This document shows, piece by piece, positions 1 through 7,080 of a stretch of 12,094 nt of DNA. The notes below the pieces were generated by a model. That model was not told the DNA's origin. It saw nothing but the letters and a program-made list of their open reading frames with translations, and ran no database searches. The position numbers and the translations under genes were made by a program. The DNA is from Thermotogaceae bacterium (lineage in GTDB: Bacteria; Thermotogota; Thermotogae; Thermotogales; Thermotogaceae): the NCBI GenBank assembly GCA_027038385.1, contig JALVXE010000082.1, positions 1-12,094 of the forward strand. Reading direction: 5' to 3'. Positions within the stretch are counted from its first letter, which is position 1. The number at the start of each line of letters is the position of its first letter.

Positions 1-189
1 CACGAGGAGGCGATGAGGATAATCCTTGAAGGTGATGGGAGGACTAGTCCGGAAGATTTCGATCCGGATATATTGGATATTTTGAGAAAGTACAGCTCTC
101 AGATAGAGGAGCTTTGGAACGCGGTTAACACGATAGAGACGAGCCTCGATAAAAAGCTGAGGGATATATCGAACATAATGAAAAGTTGA
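1..189 (+). CDS. C-terminal fragment of HD-GYP-type phosphodiesterase/HD-domain protein (5' end outside window)
   Basis: An open frame runs from the first base to a TGA stop and encodes 62 residues. The segment HEEAMRIILEGDGR, a short spacer and then FDPDILDIL match the end of HD-GYP domains, where a helix leads into a conserved F-D-P-x-(I/V)-(V/L)-D. A charged helical tail follows (RKYSSQIEELW onwards) and may be a short coiled coil. HD-GYP proteins hydrolyse c-di-GMP to pGpG or GMP, often under an N-terminal receiver, GAF or PAS domain. The catalytic HD and GYP motifs lie outside the window, so activity cannot be judged. The neighbouring EAL and GGDEF genes support a role in c-di-GMP signalling. 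The stop codon directly touches the stop of the convergent EAL gene. The alternative is a more general HD-domain signalling protein. Confidence 0.6.
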   Translation, partial: HEEAMRIILEGDGRTSPEDFDPDILDILRKYSSQIEELWNAVNTIETSLDKKLRDISNIMKS

Positions 190-1530
190 TCAGATGTTGT
201 AGTAACCGTTGAATATCCTCGCGCTTTCCGTATCTATAGCCGAGAGTTTCTTCGTTATACTCTCGTCATCTGGAATCTCCGGAGACGGTCTGAAGAAGTA
301 AAAACCTTGGTAGTACCTGTAGCCTATCTTCATCAGCGTGTCGAGCTCTTCCTTCGTCTCCACGCCTTCCACGACTAGTGCTCCTGCCGGATCGTAGAAG
401 CTCCTTATTATGTTGTAGAGAAAGACCTGCTTGTCTTTTCTCTCTTCTATATCTGTGACAAGTTCTTTGTCTATCTTGACGAAGTTCGATTTTATCGAGA
501 ACGTCAGCTTCAGACTCGTTGCTCCCGATCCGAAGTCGTCTATCGCCACCCTGTGCCCTTTTTCGGAAAGGTATTTCACCACTCTCACGAAAGCTGCAAA
601 ATCGTCTATGTAGGTTCTCTCAGATATCTCCCATACGATGCTTCCAGGTGGTATGCCATACCTCTCTGCATCTTTGTCTATCTCGTCGACGAACATCGGA
701 GTCTGAGGACCGAGGTTGATGGTTAAAATCGCTGGCTCTGACTTCTCTCTTGAAAGGTACTTCTTGAACTTCTCCAGGTGCTTCCTCCTAGCGAGCTTAT
801 CGAGCTCCATCTCGAGGCTATTCAAAGAGGCCACCTTGAAGAGGATGTCCGGTCTTCTGAGAAGCGACCTCTTTGGCCCTCGGATGAGAGCCTCGTAAGC
901 AAGGGCTTTCCTGTCTTTGACATCCACTATGGGCTGAAAGTAGCTCTCAAGATCCTGCCTGTCCAGAATCCTGAGTAGCTCTTCCGTGAGCCTGGACATT
1001 TTGACTGACTTTCTAACGCTCGTATCCTTGAAGGCTATGTTGAGTGCGGAGATGATTCCATCCTCATCGGGCTTTCTTATGAAAGCGTGTCCTATGGAGA
1101 AATCGACAAGGCTTTTGAAAGGATCTGTGAATATGTCGACCTGCTCCTTTATCCTCCCCAGGTATTTCGGTCCAAGGAGAAAGTCAACGACGTCTTCTTC
1201 TATATGGTCCATCAGTTTCGAAAGCTCCTCCTCATCCGGGGTATTCTCAAAATCCACAACTGCTGCTACATCGAACGGCCCCGTGTTCACCACGTCTATG
1301 ACTTTGAAATGATGCCCTATCTTCTTTCTGAATTCTTTCAGAAGTTCGTCTTTGTCTATCTTCGTGGAGAGATAGCTGATCCACTCCTCGTCTTTGAAAA
1401 ATCCCTTCACAAGTATGAGCATAGCGGGTTCTTCCCAAAGGTCTCTTCCAAGATTCTTTAGCTTTTCCACGATCTCATCCTTCATCATCGAATCCAGTAT
1501 CGCGATCTTCTCGAACCTCTTTCCATCCAT
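190..1530 (-). CDS. EAL-domain cyclic-di-GMP phosphodiesterase with degenerate GGDEF-like N-terminal region
   Basis: This predicted cytoplasmic enzyme of 446 residues should hydrolyse c-di-GMP to pGpG. The EAL domain spans about residues 190-425. Its catalytic set looks complete: EALIR at 213-217, Asn272, Glu301 in WEISE, the Asp pair 331-332 in AIDDFGSGATSL, Lys352 in VKID, Glu388 in VEGVET and Gln408 in YYQGF. Residues 1-180 lack GGDEF, but VDFSIGHAF near 142-150 and the helix after it resemble the end of a GGDEF fold, so this part is probably a dead sensory GGDEF. I see no membrane segment. I chose the ATG at 1530 because AGGGGTGA lies 8 bases upstream. A GTG at 1551 would add 7 residues and overlap the MCP stop as GTGA, but it has only a poorly spaced SD. 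The gene is tightly linked to the chemoreceptor upstream, so the two are probably co-transcribed. Confidence 0.9.
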   Translation of the reverse strand: MDGKRFEKIAILDSMMKDEIVEKLKNLGRDLWEEPAMLILVKGFFKDEEWISYLSTKIDKDELLKEFRKKIGHHFKVIDVVNTGPFDVAAVVDFENTPDEEELSKLMDHIEEDVVDFLLGPKYLGRIKEQVDIFTDPFKSLVDFSIGHAFIRKPDEDGIISALNIAFKDTSVRKSVKMSRLTEELLRILDRQDLESYFQPIVDVKDRKALAYEALIRGPKRSLLRRPDILFKVASLNSLEMELDKLARRKHLEKFKKYLSREKSEPAILTINLGPQTPMFVDEIDKDAERYGIPPGSIVWEISERTYIDDFAAFVRVVKYLSEKGHRVAIDDFGSGATSLKLTFSIKSNFVKIDKELVTDIEERKDKQVFLYNIIRSFYDPAGALVVEGVETKEELDTLMKIGYRYYQGFYFFRPSPEIPDDESITKKLSAIDTESARIFNGYYNI

Positions 1531-1547
1531 CGTTTGGTTCACCCCTG

Positions 1548-2972
1548 TCACACCTTGAAGAACTCCGTCTCCCTCTGAAGTTCTTGGGCGAGCTCTGCGA
1601 GCTCTTTCGAAGCGAGTGCGACATCCTTCAAGGATTCGTTCATCCCGTTTATCAATTGATCGAGCTCTTCCGAAAATTCCGAGGCCAAGTTCACGACTTC
1701 CGATACCTTGCTCAGGTTAGCGGACATCTCCTCGGCTGTCGCGCTCTGCTCCTGCGTTGCTGCAGACACGTCCATGACCGCGTTCCTAAGGTCGACTATG
1801 GTCTTCTCAAGACTCTCAAAGCTCTCCATCGCGCTCTTTATAGCCTGGGTACTCAACTCCACTATCTTCACCGTTTCGTCGACGTATTCATTGCTCTTTT
1901 CAACTTCTGTACTCACCACCGAAAGTATGTTCACTATCCTATCGGATGCGTTTCTCGTCTCAGCGGCCAGCTTCCTTATCTCATCTGCAACGACTGCAAA
2001 ACCTTTTCCGGCTTCTCCAGCCCTCGCTGCCTCTATAGAAGCGTTAAGAGCCAAAAGGTTCGTCTGCTCGGCTATCGTCTGTATCGCCTCGACTATCCCC
2101 TGAATATCTTCTGAGAGCTTTCCCAATCTCCTCATGACCTCTCTAACCTGCAGAACCTGCTCTTTCGATCTTTCGGCTTCTTTCACCACTTTCGAGAGTT
2201 CATCCTTGCTCCTTCTCGTGTTTTCCATCATCTCATCGCTCTTATCCGCCATGACTTGAGATGAGTTCGCGTTCGCCTGAGTCGCGTTGGCGAACTCAAG
2301 AAGCGATGAGTTCAAAGATTCTATGTTGTACTTGCTCTCCCTCGTCCTCTCGTTGAGATCACCGAATCTGTTCTTTATCTCCTCCATCGTCTCGTTGACG
2401 TTACTTAGCGTAGCGGAAAGCTCCTGCGATGCTGCGCTCGTTCTTTGAGCAGCTTCTTGAACTTTCGTTATAACTCCCTGGAGTATCGATCTCAGCTTGT
2501 CCAGATTTCTCGATATCTCACCGATGTCTCCTTTGACGTTGCTGATCTTCTCTTGCGAGAAAAGCTCTCCTTTTGACATGTTCGATATCGAGGCTAGTAT
2601 GGATGCGAGTGGTTTTGAGAGAGTAACACTCAAAAACACTATTATGAGAACACCCACCAGGATCCCAACGGAAAGGAAGATCCAAGATGTTATTCCGAGC
2701 TCTTTCTTCAGATAGGCCAGCTTAGATATGATGGAGTTCGATACGGATCGGGTCGTATTTATGAGCTTGTCTATGTTCTCCTTATTCGATGGATTCTCTT
2801 GAAACGTTTTAGCTATACTTTCAAGACTCTTTGAAATTGACAGAGCTTCCTGAGTCATGCTCTTTTCTATCTTTGAGATCGTCATGGCCCTGTACTCGAC
2901 TAATCCAAAGAACGCCGCTATGACCAAAAGAAGAAGTACAACTGAAAGGATCAATTTGCCCGAAGTGCTCAT
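1548..2972 (-). CDS. Methyl-accepting chemotaxis protein (transmembrane chemoreceptor)
   Basis: This 474-residue chemoreceptor should relay ligand state to the CheA/CheW complex. TM1 spans about 7-26, a short extracytoplasmic helical sensor about 27-95 and TM2 about 97-117. A HAMP-like linker follows to about 170, then a long coiled-coil signalling hairpin. The conserved tip [19 protein letters not shown] is at 302-320, followed by [15 protein letters not shown]. The descending arm ([13 protein letters not shown], 405-417) resembles a methylation region. No C-terminal NWETF-like CheR tether is present. The sensor of about 70 residues is too small for Cache or dCache, and its ligand is unknown. 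The start is the ATG at 2972, preceded by GGGAGGAG; an in-frame ATG 25 codons upstream lacks an SD. The EAL gene follows at once. No che genes lie in the window. Confidence 0.95.
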   Translation of the reverse strand: MSTSGKLILSVVLLLLVIAAFFGLVEYRAMTISKIEKSMTQEALSISKSLESIAKTFQENPSNKENIDKLINTTRSVSNSIISKLAYLKKELGITSWIFLSVGILVGVLIIVFLSVTLSKPLASILASISNMSKGELFSQEKISNVKGDIGEISRNLDKLRSILQGVITKVQEAAQRTSAASQELSATLSNVNETMEEIKNRFGDLNERTRESKYNIESLNSSLLEFANATQANANSSQVMADKSDEMMENTRRSKDELSKVVKEAERSKEQVLQVREVMRRLGKLSEDIQGIVEAIQTIAEQTNLLALNASIEAARAGEAGKGFAVVADEIRKLAAETRNASDRIVNILSVVSTEVEKSNEYVDETVKIVELSTQAIKSAMESFESLEKTIVDLRNAVMDVSAATQEQSATAEEMSANLSKVSEVVNLASEFSEELDQLINGMNESLKDVALASKELAELAQELQRETEFFKV

Positions 2973-3067
2973 AGAAACTCCTCCCTTCGAAGTTAATGTA
3001 TAGAATAAAATTAACTGAATTTTACTTGTGTTCAGGTAGATCTTCATGAATTTGCATCTAGTTTCAA

Positions 3068-3073
3068 ATTATA
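3068..3073 (-). promoter_or_regulatory. Candidate -10 box for the MCP-EAL operon
   Basis: Read on the minus strand, this is a perfect TATAAT. A start at about 3061 would give a leader of about 89 nt before the MCP start codon. No good -35 hexamer lies 16-18 bp upstream. The upstream DNA instead carries two A6-TT tracts belonging to the 17-bp tandem repeat, which could act as an UP-like or curved element. The call rests on the -10 alone. Confidence 0.4.
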
Positions 3074-3093
3074 CTACTAATTATGCAAAAAGT

Positions 3094-3127
3094 ATCTACT
3101 CAATTTTTTGATCTACTCAATTTTTTG
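3094..3127. repeat. Perfect 17-bp tandem duplication in the divergent promoter region
   Basis: The unit ATCTACTCAATTTTTTG occurs twice with no spacer (3094-3110 and 3111-3127). Each copy carries a T6 tract. It lies between the candidate promoters of the MCP gene (-) and the cyclase gene (+), 21 bp from the MCP -10 box. It could be a duplicated regulator site or a replication-slippage product. Two copies cannot distinguish these. Confidence 0.9.
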
Positions 3128-3159
3128 GAAGATTGAATCTATAACCATAGAGGAAAATT

Positions 3160-3168
3160 TGATATAAT
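3160..3168 (+). promoter_or_regulatory. Extended -10 promoter of the diguanylate cyclase gene
   Basis: TGATATAAT is a perfect extended -10 (TGn-TATAAT). No clear -35 is visible, which is usual for extended -10 promoters. Transcription would start near 3175, leaving about 20 nt of leader that contains the SD GTGGAGG at 3181-3187. Confidence 0.55.
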
Positions 3169-3195
3169 TTTTCTTTACAAGTGGAGGAATGGTTT

Positions 3196-3936
3196 ATGGA
3201 GCTCTCTCTCGCGAAGATTTTTTTGATGATGATGGTGGACGTTGCCGGAGCGTGGATATTCTTTCACGTTTACGAGAAGACAAGACACCTGATAATAGGG
3301 AAAGCGGTCTACTGGATACTCTTGATCGGGCTCTCCACTTCCTTCGTGACGATCGATCTGGGAATAGCTCATGGATGCAGGTTCGTTTGGTCCTACTTTG
3401 CGGGACTCGTCGTGTCGCTGTTTGGAGTTGGAAATGTAGTGAGACATCTAAAGATGAGTGCCATCAGGGACTACCTAACGGGCCTTTTGACGAGGACTTT
3501 CTTTTTCAACGAGTACCTTCCGAGGGAGATAAAGAGGGCGAAAAGATCAGAAAAGCCGATATCGGTCATACTTATGGATGTAGACGATTTCAAGCTCATA
3601 AACGACATCTACGGCCATAAGAAAGGAGACGAGGTTTTGAGAAAGCTCAGCAAAGCCATACAGAGATCAGTTAGGGGATCGGATGCGGCGGTGAGGTTCG
3701 GTGGAGATGAGATACTCATCGTCCTTCCAGAGACGGATAGAAAAGGAGCGGAAGCGGTTTTGAAGAGGATCAAAGGAAATCTGAAGAAAATATCAGAGAA
3801 ATCCCTGCCGATATCCATATCCGCCGGAATAGCGGTGTGGGACGGGACGAAAGATTTCGAACACGTCATAGAGAAGGCCGACAAGAGGATGTACAAGAAC
3901 AAGGAGAGTAAAAAGGGGGTCAATCATCATCGTTGA
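3196..3936 (+). CDS. Membrane-anchored GGDEF-domain diguanylate cyclase
   Basis: This 246-residue protein should make c-di-GMP from two GTP. Residues 7-82 hold three likely membrane helices (about 7-25, 36-56 and 63-80) with short connections, so any sensing must be intramembrane or by a partner. The GGDEF domain covers about 88-240: DYLTGL at 92-97, DVDDFKLINDIYGH at 128-141, signature GGDEI at 169-173 and SAGIAVW at 209-215. The signature's last residue is Ile instead of Phe, a common tolerated change, and the Asp-Glu needed for catalysis are kept. RGSD at 160-163, five residues before the signature, matches the RxxD inhibitory site, so product feedback is likely. I chose the ATG at 3196 because GTGGAGG sits 8 bases upstream; a GTG start at 3181 would lie inside that SD. 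The last 17 bases overlap rnr on the other strand. Confidence 0.92.
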   Translation: MELSLAKIFLMMMVDVAGAWIFFHVYEKTRHLIIGKAVYWILLIGLSTSFVTIDLGIAHGCRFVWSYFAGLVVSLFGVGNVVRHLKMSAIRDYLTGLLTRTFFFNEYLPREIKRAKRSEKPISVILMDVDDFKLINDIYGHKKGDEVLRKLSKAIQRSVRGSDAAVRFGGDEILIVLPETDRKGAEAVLKRIKGNLKKISEKSLPISISAGIAVWDGTKDFEHVIEKADKRMYKNKESKKGVNHHR

Positions 3937-6049
3937 CTATGACGAAATCGATTTCCATCCTTATCTTATTCGCCTTGACCACCTTGGCTCTCAGCTGATC
4001 TCCTATCCTGTAAACCTTCCCCGTCTTTGATCCTATCAGTGCGTTTATCCTGTCGTCGTAGTAGTAATAGTCGTCAAGGGTCGAAACGTGAACAAGACCA
4101 GATATGGATTTCTCCGGTATCTCCACGAACATCCCAAACTTGGTGACGTTCGTCACGACGACGTCGAAAACTTCCCCTATGTGATTCGATATGTACTCCA
4201 CTTTCTTCATATCCAGAAGATCCCATTCCGCCTCATCAGCAACTCTTTCCCTCTTGCTGCAGTGCTTTGCCATCACCGAAAGCTTTTCAGAGAGGTTCTC
4301 GATCTGGCCTTCGGAGAAGTACCCCTTCTGTTTCAAATATCGTTTGAGGAGTCTGTGAACGACCAGATCTGGGTACCTCCTGATCGGAGAGGTGAAGTGT
4401 GTGTAAGCGTACGAAGCGAGGCCGAAGTGTCCTATGTTCACCGATGAGTACATAGCCCTTTTCATCGACCTCACGAGGAGCCTCTCGACGCTACTTCTAA
4501 GTGGATGATCCCCAACCTGTTCTAGAAGTTTTTGAAGCATCCCAGGGTGTATGTTGATGCCAAACTTCGCGTCTATACCGAGTGCGGAAAGGTAGTTCTT
4601 CAGCTGGATGATGACCGCGGGATCGGGCTCTTCGTGCACTCTGTATATGAAGGGAAGATCGGCGTTGTGGAATATCTCGGCGATCGTCTCGTTGGCCTTT
4701 ATCATGAACTCCTCTATGAGAACTTCCGCATCTCCGCGCTTCCTCGGAACTATGTCGACGACGTATCCGTCCTCGTCCATGATGACCTTAACCTCATCGC
4801 TCTCTATGTCTATTATCGCTCCCCTCTTTCTCCTCGACTCTCTCAGGATCTTCATGAGCTCTCGAGCCGTCATGAGCATATCCGCGATGTCCTTGCCTAT
4901 CTCCTCGCGAGCGCCTTCATCTCCTTCAAAGAGTCTGTTAACCAAGGTGTACGTGAGCCTCTTCTTGCTCCTTATCACACCTTTTCCAACCCAAAAGTTC
5001 AAGACCTTTCCATTTTCGTCTATCTCCATCTCGACGCTCATCACGAGTCTATCTTCACCCTCGACGAGTGAGCAGACGCCGTTTGAAAGCTTGAACGGGA
5101 GCATCGGTATCACCGTGTCTATCAGATAAACCGAAGTTCCTCTCCTGTAAGCTTCTTTGTCAAGCTCAGAACCTTCCTTGACGTAGTGAGAGACGTCCGC
5201 TATGTGAACCCCCAGGATGTAGTGATTCTCTTTCTTCTCAACCATTATCGCGTCATCGAAATCCTTCGCGTCTTCACCGTCTATAGTGACAATCATCTTG
5301 TTCCTGAAGTCCCTCCTCCTTTTGTATTCATCATCCGGAATCTTCAGAGGTATATCGTTAGCTTCCTTTATGACCTCCCTCGGGAACTCACCCGGCCAGG
5401 GAAGATCATGCTTGACTATGACGCTTGGAAGATCAACGGATGGATCGTCGACATCACCCAGCACCTTCTCAACAACGACCTCCGGGTTCCTGCCGCGGGA
5501 CGGGTATTTGACGATCTTCGCTATGACCTTCTGACCAGGCTTGGCTCCGTTGATGTTCTCAGGAGAGACGTAAAAATCATACAGAATCTTGGGATCGTCT
5601 GGAACGACGAATCCGAACATCCTCCTCTTCTCTAAGACTCCCACGATCCTTTTGAGACGTCTCTCAAGAATCTTAACGACCCTTCCCTTTGGAAGATCCT
5701 TCCACCTGCCGGAGATCTCAACTACGACCAGGTCTCTGTGAAGGGCATTTTTGACGCTTTCAACGGGAACCGCTATCTCTTCGTAGTCCTCGGTTATCAC
5801 GAACGCCACGGTCCCGCTCCTTGCAAACTCTATAGTACCTATTTTTAAGTTCTGATCGAGCCTTCTGTACCTGCCCTTTCCATCTCTGAAAATCTTTCCG
5901 GACTTCTCAAGCTTTTTAACGATCTCTCTCAATTTCTTCCTCTTATCCCTGGCTTTCGCGCCGAAGCTCTTGTAGATTTCCTTTAAGACCATCGGTTTGT
6001 AATCGTCTGAATAAAAAAAATCGAGAACGGACCTTTCGCTTATCCTCAT
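3920..6049 (-). CDS. rnr: Ribonuclease R (RNase II/RNB family 3'-5' exoribonuclease)
   Basis: This 709-residue processive 3'-5' exoribonuclease degrades structured RNA in mRNA decay and rRNA quality control. A winged-helix-like N-terminus (about 1-65) is followed by two cold-shock domains (GTIEFARSGTVAFVI near 71, GVLEKRRMFGFVVPDD near 137). The RNB core (about 245-570) has TIDGEDAKDFDDA at 255-267. It supplies the four Asp residues expected to bind magnesium (257, 263, 265, 266). YTHFTSPIRRYPDLVVHR is at 549-566. An S1 domain (about 620-705) ends the protein with almost no tail, so the Lys-rich extension of enteric RNase R is absent. The start is the ATG at 6049, with GAGGAGG 6 bases upstream. 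It is last in the rpsF operon but separated from it by an intrinsic terminator. Its 3' end overlaps the convergent cyclase gene. Confidence 0.96.
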   Translation of the reverse strand: MRISERSVLDFFYSDDYKPMVLKEIYKSFGAKARDKRKKLREIVKKLEKSGKIFRDGKGRYRRLDQNLKIGTIEFARSGTVAFVITEDYEEIAVPVESVKNALHRDLVVVEISGRWKDLPKGRVVKILERRLKRIVGVLEKRRMFGFVVPDDPKILYDFYVSPENINGAKPGQKVIAKIVKYPSRGRNPEVVVEKVLGDVDDPSVDLPSVIVKHDLPWPGEFPREVIKEANDIPLKIPDDEYKRRRDFRNKMIVTIDGEDAKDFDDAIMVEKKENHYILGVHIADVSHYVKEGSELDKEAYRRGTSVYLIDTVIPMLPFKLSNGVCSLVEGEDRLVMSVEMEIDENGKVLNFWVGKGVIRSKKRLTYTLVNRLFEGDEGAREEIGKDIADMLMTARELMKILRESRRKRGAIIDIESDEVKVIMDEDGYVVDIVPRKRGDAEVLIEEFMIKANETIAEIFHNADLPFIYRVHEEPDPAVIIQLKNYLSALGIDAKFGINIHPGMLQKLLEQVGDHPLRSSVERLLVRSMKRAMYSSVNIGHFGLASYAYTHFTSPIRRYPDLVVHRLLKRYLKQKGYFSEGQIENLSEKLSVMAKHCSKRERVADEAEWDLLDMKKVEYISNHIGEVFDVVVTNVTKFGMFVEIPEKSISGLVHVSTLDDYYYYDDRINALIGSKTGKVYRIGDQLRAKVVKANKIRMEIDFVIVNDDD

Positions 6050-6062
6050 CCAATTCCTCCTC

Positions 6063-6087
6063 AAAAAACCCGGGCTATCCGCCCGGG
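6063..6087 (-). terminator. Intrinsic terminator between the UVR-motif gene and rnr
   Basis: On the minus strand CCCGGGC, a GGATA loop and GCCCGGG form a perfect 7-bp all-GC stem (6069-6087) followed at once by six T (6063-6068). It begins 4 bases after the upstream stop codon. The T-tract runs directly into the GAGGAGG ribosome binding site of rnr, so rnr has no room for a promoter after it. It may be a partial terminator that sets the rnr level, an attenuator, or an RNA end/processing site. Confidence 0.85.
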
Positions 6088-6091
6088 AGAT

Positions 6092-6520
6092 TCAGCTCTT
6101 GAGTATCTCTTCAAGTCTTTGAATTCTCCTCTTTATCATGCTTGCCGTTCGGTAGTCCTCATTCGCAACCGCCCTTCTCAACCTATCCTTTAAGATCACG
6201 AGCTCTCTTTTATATATCTCCTTCATGGATCTGTCCTCCGAATCTTCGTCCCTCTCAAACAGCATCGTCTGAACGGCAACAGGCATCGCTATGAAGACGT
6301 TCAGGTGGTTTCCATAAAGGTCCGGCGTATAGGACAGGATCGTGTCCTGAACGAGCTCGGAATGCTTCGCCATTATCACGAGGCCAGGTTTGTATATCCT
6401 TGAGCCATTTTTTAAGACTTCTCGAGCGCACCTCTTGCAAAGCGAAACAGTCTTCTCCACTCCATCGCAATCAAACTTCTGGATGAGATCCGCCTTGTCC
6501 CCGCACCTCTGGCACCTCAC
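6092..6520 (-). CDS. McsA-like zinc-finger protein with C-terminal UVR motif
   Basis: This 142-residue cytoplasmic protein has CQRC (3-6) and CKRC (28-31), spaced like a treble-clef or rubredoxin-like zinc site. A middle region of unknown role follows. The C-terminal UVR helical hairpin (about 105-142) has ELVILKDRLRRAV and EDYRTASMIKRRIQRLEE, the repeat used by UvrB and UvrC for mutual contact. The layout resembles McsA, activator of the arginine kinase McsB in Firmicutes, but McsA normally carries two CxxC pairs per half and sits beside mcsB and clpC; neither is seen here. Its partner is therefore unknown. The start is GTG at 6520, overlapping the pth stop as GTGA, with SD AGGTGG 4 bases upstream. 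Translation is probably coupled to pth. The terminator follows its stop. Confidence 0.8.
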   Translation of the reverse strand: MRCQRCGDKADLIQKFDCDGVEKTVSLCKRCAREVLKNGSRIYKPGLVIMAKHSELVQDTILSYTPDLYGNHLNVFIAMPVAVQTMLFERDEDSEDRSMKEIYKRELVILKDRLRRAVANEDYRTASMIKRRIQRLEEILKS

Positions 6521-7080
6521 CCTACCACCTCTTTGGAATTGAAGAGGCTCATCGCCTTATCCATACCATCTTTTATTATAACCAAAAGAGCATCGTATGC
6601 CATAGAGAAGACTTTGTAGAGTTTTTCAAGCTCTTCATCTGAAAACTCCGAAAGCACATAGCTTGCAAGGTCAACACCTTTGGGTTTCAGACCTATTCCT
6701 ATTCTCATCCTCGGAAAATCTGTTCTCTCCAAAACCGATATTATCGACTTGACTCCGTTGTGCCCTCCGTCAGACCCACTCTTTCTTATCCTTATCTTTC
6801 CGAGAGGCAGAGAGACGTCGTCGTAAACGACCAGGATCTCATGAACATCTGCTGAGAAATCTCTGAGTATGTACGGAAAAGCGCTCCCAGATAGGTTCAT
6901 GTAAGTGGATGGCTTTGCGAGGAACAGATTTTCGCATGACGAGTACATATAAAAACGCTCCCCTGACCAAGGGGAGCACTCCATCTTCTCCGAAACGTAG
7001 TCCAAAAACAGGTACCCTGCGTTGTGCCTAGTGAAGACGTATCTGCTTCCTGGGTTTCCAAGACCTATTACTACCTTCAC
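6517..7080 (-). CDS. pth: Peptidyl-tRNA hydrolase
   Basis: This 187-residue enzyme recycles peptidyl-tRNA dropped by stalled ribosomes, cleaving the ester bond between peptide and tRNA. Signature segments are GLGNPGSRYVFTRHNAG (6-22), KPSTYMNLSG (56-65), VVYDDVSLPLGKIRIRKSG (84-102) and GGHNGVKSI (105-113). The active-site set Asn9, His19, Asn62, Asp87 and Asn108 lines up with E. coli Asn10, His20, Asn68, Asp93 and Asn114. Length is normal for the family. The start is GTG at 7080, overlapping the rplY stop as GTGA, with GAGGAGG 4 bases upstream. The gene is thus coupled on both sides, to rplY and to the UVR-motif gene. Pairing of bL25 (CTC) and pth is common in bacteria. Confidence 0.97.
   Translation of the reverse strand: MKVVIGLGNPGSRYVFTRHNAGYLFLDYVSEKMECSPWSGERFYMYSSCENLFLAKPSTYMNLSGSAFPYILRDFSADVHEILVVYDDVSLPLGKIRIRKSGSDGGHNGVKSIISVLERTDFPRMRIGIGLKPKGVDLASYVLSEFSDEELEKLYKVFSMAYDALLVIIKDGMDKAMSLFNSKEVVG

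Noticed and set aside
2973..3047. N-terminal extension of the MCP by 25 residues
   Set aside because: The upstream ATG has no SD, while GGGAGGAG precedes the ATG at 2972 and TM1 begins right after it.
3094..3127. CRISPR array
   Set aside because: Only two repeat units, directly abutting without spacers, and no cas gene nearby.
4532..5129. Long plus-strand open frames opposite rnr (about 175-180 codons)
   Set aside because: They lie antisense inside a well-supported gene, have no plausible SD or recognisable motif, and are the expected mirror of its codon usage. The same applies to plus-strand frames opposite the EAL, MCP, bL25, bS6 and holA genes.
6050..6064. TTG start for RNase R at 6064
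   Set aside because: It would lie in the terminator T-tract and make the GAGGAGG SD part of the gene; the ATG at 6049 is correctly placed.
6575..6603. Internal promoter in the 3' part of pth (TATAAT on the minus strand)
   Set aside because: The -35 is poor and the box falls in coding sequence; it could drive the UVR gene and rnr, but the evidence is insufficient.
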